Part shown: positions 24,229-32,634 of the stretch, piece after piece
Layout: each line of letters opens with the position of its first letter
How positions within the stretch are numbered: the first letter of the stretch is position 1
NCBI GenBank assembly: GCA_020060465.1
Contig: JAGVAD010000005.1
Location: 1-46,002 of the forward strand
Direction of reading: 5' to 3'
Length of the DNA stretch: 46,002 nucleotides
Origin: Anaerolineales bacterium
GTDB taxonomy: Bacteria; Chloroflexota; Anaerolineae; Anaerolineales; UBA4823
Notes under the pieces: generated by a model
Databases searched by the model: none
The model's input: the letters and a program-made list of their open reading frames with translations, nothing else
Told to the model about the DNA's origin: nothing
Program-made: the position numbers and the translations under genes

Positions 24229-25452
24229 ATGTCTGAGGAACTGCCTCCCCCCTCTGGCTCTCCCCGCTGGGGGAACAATACCAAGCTAATCGTTGGTCTG
24301 ACCGTCGTGGCGTTGATCGGAGCGATGATAATTTCCTTTCGCACCATCATCGCCCCGATCATGCTGGCGTTTATTCTGGCTTATCTGATCCGGCCAATTG
24401 CCGCGTGGACAAGCCAGCATCTTCATTTGCCCTGGCGCACATCCGTCAACTTGGTTTATTTGCTGCTCCTGGTCATCATTATCGGTTTGGTGGCGATCGC
24501 CGGGATCGCCCTGGTGCAGCAGGCGCAAAGTGTGGTCGCCTTTGTGGATCGTTTTGTCCGTGAGCTTCCAGCCACGGTGGAACAACTGTCACAGCAACAG
24601 TTTACCCTCGGACCTTTCCGGCTGGACTTATCCCGCCTGGATCTGCAAGCTGCGGTTCAACAACTCTTGGGAATGGTGCAACCCTTACTGGGTCAGGCCG
24701 GCAACCTGGTGGGAAAATTCGCCGCCAGTGCAGCCACTACAGCGGGCTGGGGCCTTTTCATCTTACTTATATCGTATTTTCTGCTCTCTGAATCGGGTCA
24801 ATTGCGCGAAGATATCGTGCATATCGAAATCCCCGGTTACAACGAAGACAGCATACGGCTCGTTAATGAATTAAATAAAATTTGGGACGCCTTCCTGCGC
24901 GGCCAATTACTTATCGCCATATTGATTGTCCTATCGTACTATCTGTTGCTTACCATTTTGGGGACGCGTCTGGCTATGGCCATGGCATTGATGGCGGGTA
25001 TTTCCGCCTTCATCCCCTACATTGGTCCGGCGATCACCTGGGTCACAGTTGCCATCGTCGCCTACCTTCAGACGAGCAATTATTTTGGGCTGCAACCAGC
25101 CGCTTATGCGGCGTTGGTTGTAGGCTGTTGCTTGATTTTGAACCAGATCTTCGATAGTTACATCACGCCGCGTCTTTTGGGGCGCGCCCTGGGTGTGCAT
25201 CCGGCGGGTGTGCTCATCGCGGCAATCATTGCTACCAATCTCATTGGCCTGATGGGGCTGGTGTTGGCGGCGCCGGTACTTGCAACGGTCACTTTATTGG
25301 CGCGCTACATCGCACGGAAGATGCTAGACCTGGATCCCTGGCCGCCGGAGGAACGACCCGCCAGAACAATTGTTCCAATTTGGTCCCGCGTGGGGCGGCG
25401 ACTCCAGGCGGTGTGGCGCTGGCTGCTTCGCCGCCTGGGTTATAGCAAATAA
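24229..25452 (+). CDS. AI-2E family transporter (YdiK/PerM/TqsA-type permease)
   Basis: A 407-aa membrane protein with about eight transmembrane segments: a cluster of three near the N terminus (about 20-110), a soluble loop (about 110-175) and the rest after it. The family core is visible as AFIPYIGPAITWV (about 262-274), NQIFDSYITPRLLGRALGVHP (about 303-323) and LGLVLAAPV-like GLMGLVLAAPVLA. A basic tail follows. Members include autoinducer-2 exporters and sodium/proton antiporters, so no substrate should be assigned from sequence. It ends tail to tail with dnaA across a strong terminator hairpin. Confidence 0.9.
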   Translation: MSEELPPPSGSPRWGNNTKLIVGLTVVALIGAMIISFRTIIAPIMLAFILAYLIRPIAAWTSQHLHLPWRTSVNLVYLLLLVIIIGLVAIAGIALVQQAQSVVAFVDRFVRELPATVEQLSQQQFTLGPFRLDLSRLDLQAAVQQLLGMVQPLLGQAGNLVGKFAASAATTAGWGLFILLISYFLLSESGQLREDIVHIEIPGYNEDSIRLVNELNKIWDAFLRGQLLIAILIVLSYYLLLTILGTRLAMAMALMAGISAFIPYIGPAITWVTVAIVAYLQTSNYFGLQPAAYAALVVGCCLILNQIFDSYITPRLLGRALGVHPAGVLIAAIIATNLIGLMGLVLAAPVLATVTLLARYIARKMLDLDPWPPEERPARTIVPIWSRVGRRLQAVWRWLLRRLGYSK

Positions 25453-25457
25453 CCAAC

Positions 25458-25490
25458 GCACTCCCTGCGAGGTCTATCCGCAGGGAGTGC
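25458..25490. terminator. Perfect 12-bp hairpin between convergent genes
   Basis: GCACTCCCTGCG (25458-25469) pairs perfectly with CGCAGGGAGTGC (25479-25490) around a 9-nt loop. It lies between the AI-2E permease gene (+) and dnaA (-) and should stop transcription from both sides, although T-tracts are short. Confidence 0.75.
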
Positions 25491-25508
25491 ATTGTAGCTT
25501 TGGTCAAC

Positions 25509-26864
25509 TCAGGCCGGGCGCGCCGCGCCGAATCCAGAGCCGTACAACCGCTCTTTGATTTCGATTACCTGCCGTCGCAGACGATCGTCTTTCTCCAACA
25601 TTTCAGCCACTTTATCGCAGCCGTACATCACGGTTGTGTGGTCTCGCCCTCCCAGTGTTTCTCCGATCTGGGGCAAGGAGATATTGGCTTCTTCGCGCAG
25701 CAGATACATAGCTACCTGGCGAGGCAGGGCTACCAGGCGGGAACGGTCGCGTCCTAACATGCTTTCAACGCTCACCCCAAAGGTCTCTGCGACGCGGCGC
25801 ACGATTTCATCCGGTTGCACATTGCTGCGGCGGGGCAACAAGTCCGCTAGCGCAGTATCTACCAGTTGGGGTGTAATAGGCAATCCGCTTAGATCGGCGA
25901 ACGCCGCCACGCGGGTGAGGGCGCCTTCCAGCTCGCGAATGTTGGATTGCACACGTCGGGCGATGTGCGCAGTCAGCTCATCTGGCAGTTTGCAACCCAG
26001 GCGGTCGGCTTTCGAACGCAGGATCGCCAGACGTGTTTCAAAATCCGGCGGTTGAATATCGGCCGTCAGCCCCCACTCAAAACGTGAGCAAAGCCTTTCC
26101 TCCAATGTGACCAACGCCTTAGGAGGGCGGTCGGAAGAAATAATGATTTGTTTGTCCTGGCCGTGCAGGGTGTTGAAGGTATGGAAGAATTCCTCTTGCG
26201 TTGACTCTTTGCCGGCGATGAACTGGATGTCATCCACAAGCAGGACGTCAATGCTGCGGTATTTTTCACGGAAGGCCTGCGTGGTGTGAGAGCGGATAGC
26301 GTTGATCAGGTCATTGGTAAATTCTTCGGAGGACACGTATAACACCTGCAGGCCGCGACGGTGACACATGTTGCCAATGGCATGTAAAAGATGAGTTTTC
26401 CCCAGCCCGACGCCGCCGTATAAAAACAGCGGATTATACGCCTGAGCTGGTTTTTCGGCTACCGCGAGGGAGGCAGCGTGCGCCAGCCGATTACTGGGTC
26501 CAACTACAAAGTTCTCAAACGTGTAACGCGGATTTAGACTGGAGTTGTGGGTAGTTTCGGCAGGGATGTCGTCAGAAATGTCAACGGGGAGATCTTGTCG
26601 CTCAGCAGGTCTGTTCCCATTTTGCCAGATCACAAAACGCACTTCGACGGTGCGGTTCATCATCCCGGTCAGCAAACGAGTGACCGTGCTGGATAAACGA
26701 CTTTGCAACCAGTCCCGCGCATAAGCATTCGGCACGCCGATGATAAAACTGCCATCCTCGTAAGAGATAAACTCGGCGTTGCGAACCCAGGTGTCAAAGG
26801 CTGCTTTTGGCATATCCATTTGAAGCTGCCCACGAGCGGCTTGCCAGGCCTGTTGAGCTTTCAT
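25509..26864 (-). CDS. dnaA: Chromosomal replication initiator protein DnaA
   Basis: A 451-aa AAA+ initiator that binds the origin, melts it with ATP and helps to load the helicase. Domain I lies at about 1-80, a short linker at 80-112, and the AAA+ core from about 113 (Walker A GGVGLGKT at 150-157, Walker B LLVDDIQF at 208-215, SSDRPPKAL and LEERLCSRFEWGL as sensor and box VII regions). Domain IV ends with the DnaA signature GGRDHTTVMYGCDKV. The ATG at 26864 is chosen over an upstream in-frame start at 26936 because GGGAGG lies 8 nt before it and MKAQQAWQAARGQLQ is a normal DnaA N terminus. No dnaN follows, unlike many bacteria. Confidence 0.97.
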   Translation of the reverse strand: MKAQQAWQAARGQLQMDMPKAAFDTWVRNAEFISYEDGSFIIGVPNAYARDWLQSRLSSTVTRLLTGMMNRTVEVRFVIWQNGNRPAERQDLPVDISDDIPAETTHNSSLNPRYTFENFVVGPSNRLAHAASLAVAEKPAQAYNPLFLYGGVGLGKTHLLHAIGNMCHRRGLQVLYVSSEEFTNDLINAIRSHTTQAFREKYRSIDVLLVDDIQFIAGKESTQEEFFHTFNTLHGQDKQIIISSDRPPKALVTLEERLCSRFEWGLTADIQPPDFETRLAILRSKADRLGCKLPDELTAHIARRVQSNIRELEGALTRVAAFADLSGLPITPQLVDTALADLLPRRSNVQPDEIVRRVAETFGVSVESMLGRDRSRLVALPRQVAMYLLREEANISLPQIGETLGGRDHTTVMYGCDKVAEMLEKDDRLRRQVIEIKERLYGSGFGAARPA

Positions 26865-27552
26865 GAGGCTAACCTCCCAGAACGATGAGATTTTTGGTAA
26901 AGACAGCAATAGATTAAAGCATCCTACCGCAGTCAAGCAGTAGGGCTGTAAAAGGTGTATTTCAATTTATACCGTCTTACTGAAGATCGCTTTGTCCCCT
27001 GACGCCAGTAGGTTCACCAGCATTCTGGTCAGATTTTAGCAGAAACAGATGGTCTTTGGCAATACGAAAACCCTACGGAAGTCTAAAAAAAAACAATACT
27101 TTAAGGTTAAGAAACGTTAAAGAAAAGCGCGCGCGCCGCGTACTATGCGCAGCCGCGTTTCGATAAGTTGCTATGCCTAATGGTGGGAGATGAATTTGCG
27201 GTTACCCCCAGATCTATGCCTGTCGCCTGGTTTATCTGCAATAGCCCCTATATAAGGAGCTTCTAATCTTAAAAAATTAATCACAGGAAAATAACGTCGG
27301 CTTGCCTCATCATCGGTCTGCGGCAGACATTTCTAAGAATGTTAACAAAACGGTATGCAACAGCGTTTGCGGCGTTCAGGGCGGGGGAAATGTTGATGAA
27401 TTTTATACGCAGTGTTAACGTTTATCTTGCACTTGAAGGGTATCTTAATTACAAAAGAATGCTGCAAGTCGCAGATTGCCTGGCTGGAAGCTCAAAGATA
27501 GGGCGGTCTGTCGGCTTGATCCTATACTGTAAACAGGAGGAAGAGAATTATT
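26865..27552. other. 688-bp gene-free region between dnaA and dnaK, candidate oriC
   Basis: It is the longest gene-free stretch in the window apart from the left end and lies beside dnaA, a common place for the bacterial origin. It includes an AT-rich segment around 27061-27130 with a run of nine A, two copies of the palindrome GTTAAC (27341-27346 and 27414-27419) and other GTTAA words. No exact DnaA box (TTATNCACA) was found on either strand; the nearest are TTAATCACA at 27277-27285 and TTATCTGCA at 27232-27240, with one and two mismatches. A 73-codon frame at 27339-27560 overlaps the dnaK start and is judged spurious. No CIRCE element was seen. Confidence 0.4.
27523..27528 (+). promoter_or_regulatory. 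Possible -10 box (TATACT) for dnaK
   Basis: TATACT lies 24 nt before the dnaK ATG, followed by a leader with a strong binding site (AGGAGGA). No convincing -35 or heat-shock element is visible, so this is tentative. Confidence 0.35.
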
Positions 27553-29460
27553 ATGGCTAAAATTATTGGTATTGACTTGGGCACCACCAACAGCGTGGTG
27601 GCGGTGGTCGAAGGCGGCGATCCGGTTGTGATCCCGACCTCGGAAGGTTCGCGGCTGTTGCCATCGGTGGTGGGGTTTAACAAAAACGGCGAACGGCTGG
27701 TTGGTCATGCTGCCAAACGTCAGGCGGTGGTCAACCCCGAAAACACCGTGTTTTCGATCAAGCGTTTCATTGGTCGGCGCTTCGAAGAAGTGACCACAGA
27801 GCGTAACCTGGTTCCTTATCAGGTGGTGCGTGGTCCGGCTGGCGATGCTCGTGTGAAAATCCCCGTAACCAACCGCGAATATAGTCCGCAGGAGATTTCA
27901 GCGATGATCTTAAGCAAGCTGAAAGCGGATGCAGAGGCTTACCTGGGCGAGCCGGTGACCAAGGCTGTGATCACCGTGCCAGCATATTTCAATGACAGCC
28001 AGCGGCAAGCCACAAAGGACGCAGGGCGCATCGCCGGGCTGGAAGTGCTGCGCATCATCAACGAACCGACCGCAGCCGCCCTAGCCTATGGTTTGGACAA
28101 AAAAGAAAATGAAACCATTCTGGTATTCGATTTGGGCGGCGGCACCTTTGATGTGAGCGTGTTGGAAGTGGGCGACGGCGTGATCGAGGTTAAAGCCACC
28201 AACGGCGATACCCATCTCGGCGGCGACAATTGGGATGAAGCTATTGTCAACTGGGTAGCGGATGAGTTTAAGCGCGAACATGGCATTGACCTCCGCCAGG
28301 ATCGTCAGGCTTTGCAACGTCTGCGCGAAGCCGCAGAAAGGGCTAAAATTGAGCTTTCTTCTGTGATGGAAACAGAGATCAATTTGCCCTATATCACGGC
28401 GGATGCCAGCGGCCCCAAGCATTTGCAGATGCGTCTGTCGCGCGCCAAACTTGAGCAACTGACCGAAAATTTGGTTAACCGCCTGCGCGGGCCATTTGAT
28501 GCGGCGTTGAGAGACGCTGGTCTGAGCGCCAAATCTATTGATGAGGTGGTGTTGGTCGGCGGCGCTACCCGTATGCCCATGGTGCAGGAATTGGTGCGTT
28601 CGCTGACGGGCAAAGAGCCACATAAAGGCGTGAACCCAGATGAGGTGGTGGCGGTTGGCGCGGCCATTCAGGCTGGCGTGCTGGGCGGTGAGGTTAAAGA
28701 TGTGTTGCTGCTGGATGTCACGCCGCTTTCGTTAGGCCTGGAAACGCTTGGCGGGGTAATGACCGTCTTAATCGAGCGCAATACCACCATCCCGGTGAAG
28801 AAGACCGAAGTCTTCTCCACAGCGGAAGACAATCAGACAGCGGTGGACATCCATGTGTTGCAAGGCGAACGTCCAATGGCGGCGGATAATATGAGCCTGG
28901 GTCGTTTCCGCCTGGAGGGCATTCCTCCTGCGCCGCGCGGTGTTCCACAAATTGAAGTAACCTTCGATATCGACGCGAACGGCATCCTCAATGTCACCGC
29001 TCGCGACAAGGCGACCGGCCGCGAGCAGAAAGTCACCATCACTGCTTCGACGAACCTGTCGAAGGCTGAAATTGAGCGCATGGTGCAGGAAGCTCGCCAA
29101 CATGAAGCTACAGATCGCAAACTGCGTGAGCTGATCGAAGCGCGCAATCTGGCGGATAATCTGGCTTATCAAACGGAAAAAACGCTCAAAGAACTGGGCG
29201 AAAAGGTAACCGAAAATGAGCGGCAGAATATCCAAAGCAAGATCGAGGCGCTGCGTGAGGCGATGAAAGGCGAAGACATAGATCGCATCAAACGGTTGAG
29301 CGAAGATCTTCAAAACGCTTTCCATGCCTTGAGTCAGCAGCTCTACGCTCAACAGCAAACAGCGGGTGCACAAACGGGCGGCAATGGTCGTTATACCGCT
29401 GGCGAGCGGCGACCGGAAGATGAAGGTGAAGTCATCGAAGGCGAATTCCGCTCTGCATGA
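27553..29460 (+). CDS. dnaK: Molecular chaperone DnaK (Hsp70)
   Basis: A 635-aa ATP-driven chaperone. The nucleotide-binding domain begins [16 protein letters not shown] and includes [29 protein letters not shown] and [12 protein letters not shown]. The substrate-binding domain follows (from about residue 385, [16 protein letters not shown]), then the helical lid and a tail ending [12 protein letters not shown], close to the usual DnaK C terminus. AGGAGGA precedes the ATG. It stands alone, without grpE, dnaJ or hrcA, and is followed by a strong intrinsic terminator, so it appears to be a one-gene transcript. Confidence 0.97.
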   Translation: MAKIIGIDLGTTNSVVAVVEGGDPVVIPTSEGSRLLPSVVGFNKNGERLVGHAAKRQAVVNPENTVFSIKRFIGRRFEEVTTERNLVPYQVVRGPAGDARVKIPVTNREYSPQEISAMILSKLKADAEAYLGEPVTKAVITVPAYFNDSQRQATKDAGRIAGLEVLRIINEPTAAALAYGLDKKENETILVFDLGGGTFDVSVLEVGDGVIEVKATNGDTHLGGDNWDEAIVNWVADEFKREHGIDLRQDRQALQRLREAAERAKIELSSVMETEINLPYITADASGPKHLQMRLSRAKLEQLTENLVNRLRGPFDAALRDAGLSAKSIDEVVLVGGATRMPMVQELVRSLTGKEPHKGVNPDEVVAVGAAIQAGVLGGEVKDVLLLDVTPLSLGLETLGGVMTVLIERNTTIPVKKTEVFSTAEDNQTAVDIHVLQGERPMAADNMSLGRFRLEGIPPAPRGVPQIEVTFDIDANGILNVTARDKATGREQKVTITASTNLSKAEIERMVQEARQHEATDRKLRELIEARNLADNLAYQTEKTLKELGEKVTENERQNIQSKIEALREAMKGEDIDRIKRLSEDLQNAFHALSQQLYAQQQTAGAQTGGNGRYTAGERRPEDEGEVIEGEFRSA

Positions 29461-29476
29461 TCCTCAGGAGTAAGAT

Positions 29477-29511
29477 GCATTTTGCGGCCCAGCGGCCGCA
29501 AAATGCTTTTT
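29477..29511 (+). terminator. Strong intrinsic terminator after dnaK
   Basis: GCATTTTGCGGCC (29477-29489) pairs perfectly with GGCCGCAAAATGC (29494-29506) around the loop CAGC, followed directly by five T. It ends 8 nt before the -10 box of the next gene. Confidence 0.92.
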
Positions 29512-29518
29512 AATCAAG

Positions 29519-29524
29519 TATAAT
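29519..29524 (+). promoter_or_regulatory. -10 box (TATAAT) 7 nt before the small membrane protein gene
   Basis: A perfect TATAAT is followed by GCAGGCG and an ATG at 29532. An earlier in-frame ATG at 29523 lies inside the box itself and therefore cannot be on the transcript, which fixes the start. Confidence 0.6.
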
Positions 29525-29531
29525 GCAGGCG

Positions 29532-29936
29532 ATGGAGACCAAACGGCCGGCTGTTCGCGTGCGAGATTACCTCCCCACGGCGTTGATTTTGATGATCCTG
29601 GGTTGGGGCGGCTTGTTCTTTCTGATCAACAATACCACGCCCAGCGGGGGAACGCGCTGGCTTTTCTTTTTCTTGGGCGTGATCGCCCTGACCGGTTCGG
29701 CGCTGCCGGGGGTGGCGTTCCTGAACCGACGTTTTCCCTCAACGCCGCCGCCAACGCCGTCCGTGATCGTGCGTCAGGCGGTGTGGGTGGGGATTTATAT
29801 CCCGATCTTGCTCTGGTTGCGCATTGGGCGGGTGGTCAACCTGTCACTCGCCATTTTGCTGGCAGCCGGGCTGATCTTGATCGAATGGTTGTTGCGGCTA
29901 CGCGAGCGTAGTGTGTGGAAGCCAGAACAGCGGTGA
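29532..29936 (+). CDS. Small membrane protein of unknown function
   Basis: A 134-aa protein (METKRPAVRVRDYLP...) with about four transmembrane segments: about 15-32 (LILMILGWGGLFFLI), 43-62, 77-98 and 100-118, and a basic C-terminal tail. A Pro-rich loop (STPPPTPS) joins the middle helices. No catalytic motif or known family is recognised. The start at 29532 is set by the promoter position. selA begins 24 bp after its stop but has its own possible -10 box. Confidence 0.72.
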   Translation: METKRPAVRVRDYLPTALILMILGWGGLFFLINNTTPSGGTRWLFFFLGVIALTGSALPGVAFLNRRFPSTPPPTPSVIVRQAVWVGIYIPILLWLRIGRVVNLSLAILLAAGLILIEWLLRLRERSVWKPEQR

Positions 29937-29956
29937 GCGCCCGCCCGGCAACTTTT

Positions 29957-29962
29957 TAGAAT
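29957..29962 (+). promoter_or_regulatory. Possible -10 box (TAGAAT) at the start of selA
   Basis: TAGAAT overlaps the first in-frame ATG of selA. If it is used, the start would be the in-frame TTG at 29970, which lies 7 nt downstream and again gives a leaderless layout. Confidence 0.35.
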
Positions 29963-31307
29963 GGTGAGTTTGCGCGATTTACCCTCCGTGGATCAGTTGT
30001 TACAGGGCGCTCAAGTCCAGGAGTGGATCGTTGCGTATGGTCGCCCGTTGACAGTAGAAGCCATACGCAGCGCGCTAAACCAAGCGCGGGCGCGTTTCGC
30101 CCAAACGGGCGATCTCCCCAATTCGGTCGCGATTTTGCAAGTAGCCCAGAACATTTTGGAAAAATGGATCACGCCAACCCTGCTGCCGGTCATTAACGCT
30201 ACAGGGGTAGTTTTACATACCAATCTGGGTCGAGCGCCACTTAGCCAGGCGGCGTTATTCGCAGCGCAAAGCGTGTCGGCGGGCTATTCTACGCTGGAAT
30301 ATGATCTGGAAAGGGGCCAACGCGGCTCGCGCTTGATCCACGCAGAGGCGCTGTTGCAAAGATTGACCGGCGCTGAAGCCGCGCTGGTGGTCAATAACAA
30401 CGCCGCTTCTGTTTTGTTGATCCTCACTGCCCTGGCGCGGCGACGCGGCGTGGTGATCGCCCGCTCGCAGTTGGTCGAAATTGGCGGCGGGTTTCGCGTG
30501 CCAGAGGTCATGAAACAGTCAGGGGCGCGGCTGATTGAGATCGGCGCCACGAACCGTGTACATCTTTCGGATTATGAAGCGGCGTTGGAGGATAAGCCAG
30601 CCCTCATTTTGCGCGCTCATCGTTCGAATTTCCGCTTGATCGGCTTTACCAGCGAGCCGGAGTTATCCGAAATTGCCGTTGTAGCGCGCCAGGCTGGCAT
30701 TCCGCTGGTGGATGATCTGGGTTCCGGAGCTTTGTTGGATACTGCCCGCTTCGGGTTGGGGCATGAACCAATGGTGCAGGAATCGCTGGCTGCCGGGGCA
30801 GATCTGGTTTGCTTCTCCGGTGATAAACTGCTGGGCGGCCCGCAGGCCGGGATCATCATCGGCCGCGCCGACCTGATTGCCCGATTGAAGAAACACCCTC
30901 TGGCCAGGGCGATCCGGGCGGATAAACTTTGCCTGGCGGCGCTTTCCGCCACATTGCTGCATTATGTTAAGGATGAAGCAGAGCGGGAAATCCCCATCTG
31001 GCGCATGATCGCCACGCCGCTGGAGTTATTGAAGGAACGTGCAGCGGCGTGGGCTGCGACTTTGGGACAAGGCGAGGTCCTCTTAGGCGAATCCACCATC
31101 GGCGGCGGCAGTCTGCCGGGTGAAACCTTGCCCACATACCTGCTTGCTCTGTCGGTCAGCAAACCGGATCGAGTATTAACCCGCTTACGGCAGCAACGCC
31201 CTCCGATCATCGCCAGGCTGGATGAAAATCGCGTCATCCTTGATCCACGCACCGTGTTGCCAGAACAGGAGCGCGATTTGCTGGCAGGGGTGCGCTCTGC
31301 CTTATAG
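29961..31307 (+). CDS. selA: L-seryl-tRNA(Sec) selenium transferase
   Basis: A 448-aa PLP enzyme that converts seryl-tRNA(Sec) to selenocysteinyl-tRNA using selenophosphate. It begins with the SelA-specific segment LRDLPSVDQLL, then INATGVVLHTNLGRAPLS (about 78-95), LVVNNNAASVLL, EIGGGFRVPEVMKQSGA, IGATNRVHLSDYE and the PLP-Lys motif FSGDKLLGGPQAG with Lys 289. All landmarks are present, so the enzyme should be functional. No selB, selD, tRNA-Sec or UGA-interrupted reading frame was seen in the window, so its partners must lie elsewhere. The start may be ATG 29961 or TTG 29970. Confidence 0.92.
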   Translation: MVSLRDLPSVDQLLQGAQVQEWIVAYGRPLTVEAIRSALNQARARFAQTGDLPNSVAILQVAQNILEKWITPTLLPVINATGVVLHTNLGRAPLSQAALFAAQSVSAGYSTLEYDLERGQRGSRLIHAEALLQRLTGAEAALVVNNNAASVLLILTALARRRGVVIARSQLVEIGGGFRVPEVMKQSGARLIEIGATNRVHLSDYEAALEDKPALILRAHRSNFRLIGFTSEPELSEIAVVARQAGIPLVDDLGSGALLDTARFGLGHEPMVQESLAAGADLVCFSGDKLLGGPQAGIIIGRADLIARLKKHPLARAIRADKLCLAALSATLLHYVKDEAEREIPIWRMIATPLELLKERAAAWAATLGQGEVLLGESTIGGGSLPGETLPTYLLALSVSKPDRVLTRLRQQRPPIIARLDENRVILDPRTVLPEQERDLLAGVRSAL

Positions 31308-31355
31308 ATCATCTTTCCCATCATATTTCAATATCCCGAAAGGTTATCGTGCTTT

Positions 31356-32597
31356 ATGAAATCTGACCTTGATGCATTGATGGAAGCCGAAAATCTGGAC
31401 GCTCTCTTGATCATTGGATCTGCGTCGCATAATCCACCGATGATGTACCTGACCGGCGGAGGACATGTTACCCAGGCTGACTTGATTAAGAAGCGCGGCG
31501 AACCGGCCATATTATATTGCTGGCCGATGGAACGCGACGAGGCCGCACGTTCCGGTTTAACGGTCTATGTGCATGATATGCAGGCTTATAACGAGGATTT
31601 GCGCCGCAATGGCGGAAATTTTCTGGAGGCGCATGTCCGCCGCTACCAGCGCCTGTTCAACGAATTAGGGTTGGTTGCCGGCCGCGTGGCGCTGTATGGC
31701 AAGTTCGACGCCGGCCACGTCTTTGGCATCTTCTCCGCTTTGCAGGAACGTTTACCCGAATTGCGGTTTGTTGGACAGGTGGGCGAAAGCGTTTTGCTTT
31801 CGGCGATGGCTACCAAGGATGAGCAAGAGGTGGAGCGCATCCGGCGTATGGGGCAGATTACCACGGAGGTCATCGCTGAGACGGCGGACTTTCTGACTTC
31901 TCACGCCGTTCAGGATGAGGTTTTGATCAAAGCCGATGGCCGCCCGTTGACCATTGGCGATGTGCGTCGGCGTATCCATTTGTGGTTAGCCGAGCGGAAT
32001 GTAGAAAACCCTCAAGGGGTGATCTTTGCCATTGGCCGCGACGCCGGCGTGCCGCATAGCAGTGGGAACGATGCCGATGTGTTGCGTTTGGGTCAGACCA
32101 TCGTCTATGACATCTATCCCTGCGAAGCTGGCGGTGGTTATTATTATGATATAACTCGCACCTGGTGTCTGGGGTACGCGCCGGATGCAGCGCAGAAGCT
32201 GTATGAAGACGTTTTGGCGGTTTACCAGCAGCTTCGCAGCCGCCTGCGGGTTGGGACGTCGGCGAGAGAACATCAAGCGATGGCCTGTGATCTGTTCGAA
32301 GCGCGTGGGCATGTCACGGTGCGATCCGATCCGCAAACCTTGAACGGTTATGTCCACAGTTTGGGACATGGCGTTGGGTTGAACATTCACGAAAGCCCGA
32401 TGCTCAGTCTGACCGCCCCGGAAACTCAGCAATTAAAACCCGGCATGGTGATCACCTTGGAGCCGGGATTATACTATCCAGAGCGCGGGATGGGCGTGCG
32501 CCTGGAGGATACCTGTTCCGCCGACGCACAGGGTCTCTTTCAGCCGCTGGTTGAATACCCCATGGATCTGATTTTGCCGATGAAGAGTGGGCGATGA
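31356..32597 (+). CDS. M24-family metallopeptidase (Xaa-Pro peptidase-like)
   Basis: A 413-aa cytoplasmic pita-bread-fold peptidase. After an N-terminal creatinase-like domain (1-about 155), the catalytic part supplies the five expected metal ligands: D252 (VYDIYP), D265 (YYYDITRTW), H338 (HSLGHGVGL), E369 (TLEPGLYYP) and E384 (VRLEDT). This pattern fits Xaa-Pro aminopeptidase/dipeptidase enzymes that cut next to proline. It lies 48 bp after selA and 37 bp before tsaD on the same strand, but the link with these is probably only positional. Confidence 0.88.
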   Translation: MKSDLDALMEAENLDALLIIGSASHNPPMMYLTGGGHVTQADLIKKRGEPAILYCWPMERDEAARSGLTVYVHDMQAYNEDLRRNGGNFLEAHVRRYQRLFNELGLVAGRVALYGKFDAGHVFGIFSALQERLPELRFVGQVGESVLLSAMATKDEQEVERIRRMGQITTEVIAETADFLTSHAVQDEVLIKADGRPLTIGDVRRRIHLWLAERNVENPQGVIFAIGRDAGVPHSSGNDADVLRLGQTIVYDIYPCEAGGGYYYDITRTWCLGYAPDAAQKLYEDVLAVYQQLRSRLRVGTSAREHQAMACDLFEARGHVTVRSDPQTLNGYVHSLGHGVGLNIHESPMLSLTAPETQQLKPGMVITLEPGLYYPERGMGVRLEDTCSADAQGLFQPLVEYPMDLILPMKSGR

Positions 32598-32634
32598 AGT
32601 CAATAGATCAGGACAAGGAATAGATAGAAAATCC

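Noticed and set aside
26865..27552. CIRCE (HrcA) operator before dnaK
   Set aside because: No TTAGCACTC-N9-GAGTGCTAA or close variant was found.
27339..27560. 73-codon frame upstream of and overlapping dnaK
   Set aside because: It runs over the dnaK ribosome-binding site and start, has no binding site itself and resembles no protein.
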